A stretch of DNA of 64,000 bases from assembly GCA_032207245.1 (NCBI GenBank), contig CM063505.1, positions 180,176,558 to 180,240,557 on the forward strand, written 5' to 3'. The first letter of the stretch is position 1, and each line of letters opens with the position of its first letter. Of the stretch, positions 60,388-64,000 are shown piece after piece. The notes beneath the pieces were generated by a model. The model did no database searches, was not told the origin of the DNA, and worked only from the letters and a program-made list of their open reading frames with translations. The position numbers and the translations under genes were made by a program. This DNA is from Pardosa pseudoannulata (lineage: Eukaryota; Arthropoda; Arachnida; Araneae; Lycosidae).

Positions 60388-60965
60388 ATCATATCATATC
60401 GGTAATAAATCATTAAAAAACATACACCCCATAAAGCAGAACGAATCAGTTGTAGAAAGTAGTGCAATCTTAAATTGTATCCTGGAGTACAGGAAAATAT
60501 TGATGGTCACTATTTATATGTGGATGGGTTCAAGATTGAACGTTGAGGGTCGAAGGTCATTTCACCACGAGGATCACTCGTAACAGAGTTTTTTGTTTTC
60601 AAAGTTTGGTCATTCATTACGTCTTTAAAACATCGTCGCATTTTTACTGCTGATTTCAATCTGAATGTAATTCAGAAGGTCGACGAGAAAGCAATAAGAA
60701 ATTGGCTCCAATAAAAGGGAGCATTAAAAATATGAGAATAAGCGATCCAATCGTCTTGAAAAAATACAATGACCTGCATTAGAAGACGATTTTCATATCC
60801 GGGTTCTCGAACAGAAAAATGAAGGCCGCTCTGTTTCTTCCGTTAAAATTCGTCTATGAGGCAGAAGGAATGATTTGAAATTTTCGAGGTGGAATTAATT
60901 GAGTCTAACCCAGGCTTTTCAGCACTATACTGTACTTAGATTTTTATTCTTAAAATGATTTATAT
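60388..60965 (+). repeat. tandem unit A of a Brk/pogo-like transposon fragment
   Basis: Unit A (578 bp) is a direct tandem copy of unit B, which starts at 60966. Both open with CGGTAATAAATC and share TACACCCCATAAAGCAGAAC, CTTAAATTGT and the coding-like core. The core has ATTTTTACTGCTGATTTCAA and AAGGTCGACGAGAAAGCA. In unit A the transposase-like frame is broken. It keeps the intact junction CTTCCGTTAAAATTC (TTAA at 60843-60846) that serves as the empty site for the insertion in unit B. Confidence 0.85.
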
Positions 60966-61225
60966 ATCATATTATATCGGTAATAAATCGTTAAAAAAGA
61001 TACACCCCATAAAGCAGAACGAATCAGTAGTAAAAGTAACGCAATCTTAAATTGTGTCCTGGAGTACGGGAAAATATCGATGGTCACCAATTTACAGCTC
61101 CGATTGACAACACCGAGGGGATGGGTTCAAGATCAAAGTTTGAGGGTCGAAGGTCATTTCACCGCATGGATCACTCATAACAGAGTTCTTTTCAAAGTTT
61201 GGTCATTCGTTATGCCTTTAAAACA

Positions 61226-61440
61226 TAGTCGCATTTTTACTGCTGATTTCAAGCTGAAAATAATTTAGAAGGTCGACGAGAAAGCAGTAAGAAATTGGAG
61301 CAAACAAAAGGGATCATTAAAAATATGAGAAGAAAGCGATCTAATCGCCATGGAAAAATACAATGTCCTGCATCAGAAGACGATTTACATAGCTGGGTTC
61401 TCGAACAGAGAAATGTAGGCCGCGTTGTATCTTCCATTAA
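61226..61440 (+). pseudogene. pogo-type transposase N-terminus (Brk-like domain)
   Basis: One frame with a single stop reads RIFTADFKLKII, then after the stop KVDEKAVRNWSKQKGSLKN, RSNRHGKIQCPASEDDLHSW and VLEQRNVGRVVSS. This is the start of a pogo-type transposase: the Brk-like helix-turn-helix (DFKLKVI...EKxVRxWRKQKxxLKNM) followed by the CENP-B-type domain (NRHGKxxWPELEDxLHxWVLEQR). A short deletion joins the first helix to VDEK. The frame ends at the TTAA insertion. Decayed matches exist in unit A at about 60645-60850. The DDE catalytic domain is absent. Confidence 0.75.
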
Positions 61441-62085
61441 CCCTCTAAGCGGTTCGCACGTACAATTCCACCAAACCAATGATGTCTTCAAAACGTACAA
61501 TTTTCGACCTCCTAAAACGCTCCGAAAATGGATGTAATGTACATTTTTGCCAGTGCTTTCCCCCATGGAGCTTTGCGGTAGGAGGGTCAGGTCGATTGTT
61601 TAGGAACTGCTCCCCTCTTTGACTAACATTTATTGAGGGATGCACCCCTACCCCTGATGGACAAAGAAGCTGATAGCTTTTCATGGCTTTGTAAATCTCT
61701 ATTCCGAAGTATTTCGTTTGCGGTAACTGATGTATCTCTAATTGCACCTCTTAAATATCTTGGATGACTTTCGTAAAAAAATATAAACAAGTCTCTCAAA
61801 GAATATTTTTATTTGTACTTTTAGAAACCATTATTTCTTATGGGATGATCTTCGAGACTTGACGAGCTTTATGCGTATTAAAAATTAACAATCTATAATA
61901 TCTATTTATATATCTATTTATAACCGAAAGTAAAGGGACAATAACGAGGGTGGGTTTCCCGTATTCCATTCTAGTCGACAAAGGGTGAAGGAAAAAATCA
62001 TAAAACGCTTTGGCCACTGACACAGTAAACCTTAAGAGTATTTTTAGATACTTTTTTCCTCGATATGTTCCACTCGGAAGGTTAA
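61437..62085. mobile_element. piggyBac-like MITE in a TTAA site
   Basis: The 641-bp insert 61441-62081 is flanked by TTAA on both sides (61437-61440 and 62082-62085), the target duplication of piggyBac transposases. The left end is CCCTCTAAGCGG and the reverse complement of the right end CCTTCCGAGTGG; 8 of 12 positions agree and all differences are transitions. The neighbouring tandem copy (unit A) has the uninterrupted sequence with a single TTAA, so both borders are fixed. The minus-strand frames inside (61249-61566 and 61445-61747) cross the border or resemble no transposase, so it is non-autonomous. Confidence 0.88.
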
Positions 62086-62431
62086 AATTCTTCTCCGAGG
62101 CAGAAAAAATGATTTGAAATTTTAAAGTTGGAATTAATTGAGTCTAATCCAGACTTCTTAGCAATCTACTGTCCTTTACTGTAGGTTTTTATTCTTAAAA
62201 TGATTTAATATTGTCATGTTTTAAATAGAAAATCTCGCCCACGGACTATACTTACGAAATTACGGTAATTAAAAAGGGACCCCAAAAAGAATGCCTTAAG
62301 CTAGAAAACCTCTTAGACGTTAATCTTTTAGGTTGACTTAACTGTATAGGTATATTGACAGTGATGTACACATACATACATAAATGTTAATATATATAAT
62401 AGAGTGTGTCTATACCATAACAGCCCTAATA

Positions 62432-62535
62432 ATCCCTGAAATTGCCTTATTTCGAGATTGAACGATCTTTCAATTTTCGAAGCTGTATCCTATCGGTCGC
62501 GAACGGTTCGTTTAATCACAAAAGCAATTTGTCAC
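62432..62535 (+). repeat. dispersed repeat, copy 2 of 2
   Basis: Shares GATCTTTCAATTTTCGAAGC, GTATCCTATCGGTC and AATCACAAAAGCAATTTG with 59320-59425. Confidence 0.65.
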
Positions 62536-62539
62536 CAAC

Positions 62540-64000
62540 CGTTCAACCATCGTAAAAAGAAAGAAAAATTCCATTTTTCCCCTTACGATGGCAACTTCTC
62601 TCAAATGACATCCCCAGAAAAAAAAGAAAAACTTCCAAAAGAAAAGAAAACGGTGGTGTTTCTTCGACTGAAAATTTCTTTAAATTAAAGTCGAGTTTAT
62701 TTTTAGACTTGTACGATAAGAATTAAATCTCCAGCCTGGGATTTCCTCTTTCAGGAACGAATTCCCAATTACAGTTTAATGCAGTTATAATTATATACAT
62801 TCGCTGGAGGTACGTCGGAACATTCGATTAAAGGAGTTCGCCCGGAGTCATTTGAAGAACACACAAGCGATCTTTATTAATTCAGTTTATAATTTCATAT
62901 ATAACGAATTTCTCGTCTGATTTATCTCAAGTTTGGAAATCCCGGATCAATCTATTTAAGAACCAAAGGCGTCATTAAAGGATTAATATGACGTGCAAGC
63001 CTTAAATGACGTGTTTACGTATTTGCCTGAATACATTACATAATAGAATTATTTGGATATTTAAATTATTCGAGTTGTTGCTATAATAGAAGGAAAACGT
63101 CCTAGTGCACTATTCAAATGTTCATTTTAAACTCTGGAGATTAGCTTAAAATAAATGTAAGGTATTTTGATTCATTAAAATTAGCTGAATGTATAGGATT
63201 TACGATGTGAAATATGTATGACAAAAAAGGCTATATAATTTGAAAATTTTCACATACAAGTAAATGCTGGACAAAATTTACTGTAATTATACGATAAAGG
63301 TATTAAATGTTTCTGTAAACCGCTTGCCTGTAGAATATAACTGAGCAAAACATGCAAAACATGGAAATTTTTTCTCTTTAATTTTGAAAGAAAAAAAATT
63401 TAAATGGTATAACTACTATTTTCAAAATTTTCACATATGTGGAAAATGTTAATTTTTTCTCAAATTACAGCAAAATGAATGCAATGACATAATTTTCTGG
63501 ATAAATATAATAAACTAATACAATAATATTATTATCTATATTAACTGTCATGAATTCCCCGTCCTTCAGATTTCTTTGAATTTAACAATCCTTTGCAGTA
63601 TCCGAGAAATAGCTACAAATGACCCAAAACTACTTTCAAAAAAGTATCTCTGTCTATTGGGAAAATAGCAAATTAAATATTATGTATTGGAAGAACAAAT
63701 TTCGGAGTTTACAGAAAATAAATACAGCTCTTCCTTTTGCCAAAACACAGGTTGAATATTCCAAAAGGTCATATTACGTTCCGAAACATAGTTCCTGGCG
63801 TCACAGGCAAAGGGTTAAGACACAAATATAAGACATAAAAGACGTAAAAATCTATTTTAATATAATTTTTTGATTAATATACAAGTATATTTGATAAAAA
63901 TTGTTCTTCAGCAATATTCCTGAAACATTTTTCTAGTGCATCGCATATCACTCAAATGCATATCAATTCACAAATGGGGCTCCCTAATTAGGGATGATAT
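62540..64000. other. no gene recognised
   Basis: Slightly less AT-rich up to about 63000, then AT-rich. The short frames at 62458-62688 and 63619-63831 show no family motif. Confidence 0.4.

Larger units (their letters stand above)
60966..62202 (+). repeat. tandem unit B, interrupted by a TTAA insertion
   Basis: Unit B runs 60966-61440 and resumes at 62082-62202. Between the halves lies the insertion 61441-62081. After the break it continues exactly where unit A does: GAGGCAGAAAAAATGATTTG, GGAATTAATTGAGTCTAA and TTATTCTTAAAATGATTTA. Confidence 0.85.

Overview
This is a 64 kb stretch of an AT-rich animal nuclear genome. It contains one 100-N assembly gap (57301-57400), many long (TA)n arrays and dense, mostly decayed transposable elements. 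The one securely recognised host gene is a 10-exon ERCC1 (DNA excision repair) on the minus strand, CDS 39277 down to 20772, about 18.5 kb, encoding 318 residues. The transposon families (Tc1, mariner, BEL/Pao, pogo-type elements with Brk-like DNA-binding domains) resemble those common in arthropods, especially spiders. An arachnid source is an inference, not something the sequence proves.

Layout. 1-20 kb: scattered relics, namely a mariner-type transposase, a 593-bp-period tandem duplication, two THAP-domain fragments, a Tc1 relic, a second mariner relic, the 3' end of a BEL/Pao retrotransposon with the start of its LTR, an unidentified 125-codon ORF at 16963-17340, a LINE fragment and a DNA transposon with 30-bp terminal repeats. 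20.6-39.3 kb: ERCC1, whose introns hold a deleted Tigger/pogo element, a LINE relic, SINEs, a perfect 30-bp hairpin, an inverted pair of LTR-like sequences and a 176-bp hAT MITE with a perfect 8-bp target duplication. 39.3-40.75 kb: a promoter region with four CCAAT pentamers, a 1,039-bp hAT-type element with a perfect 8-bp target duplication, and a plus-strand start codon with a possible first exon. Without the hAT element the two start codons would lie about 0.3 kb apart, which suggests an ancestral head-to-head gene pair. 41-64 kb: a GC-rich island, a degraded BEL/Pao integrase, LINE and Tc1 relics, a 41-bp minisatellite, a coding-like minus-strand relic, a young SINE with a 13-bp target duplication, a near full-length Tc1 relic next to a long-TIR MITE, and tandem repeats interrupted by a TTAA-flanked piggyBac-like element.

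Novelty. The best candidates are a tRNA-derived SINE family (at least nine copies, one with clear insertion hallmarks), a non-autonomous piggyBac-like element with its empty site preserved in the neighbouring tandem copy, the hAT-split ERCC1 promoter, and the unidentified ORF at 16963. I found no CRISPR array, rRNA gene or convincing functional tRNA gene. All splice sites and family assignments come from reading the sequence and have not been tested by alignment or expression data.
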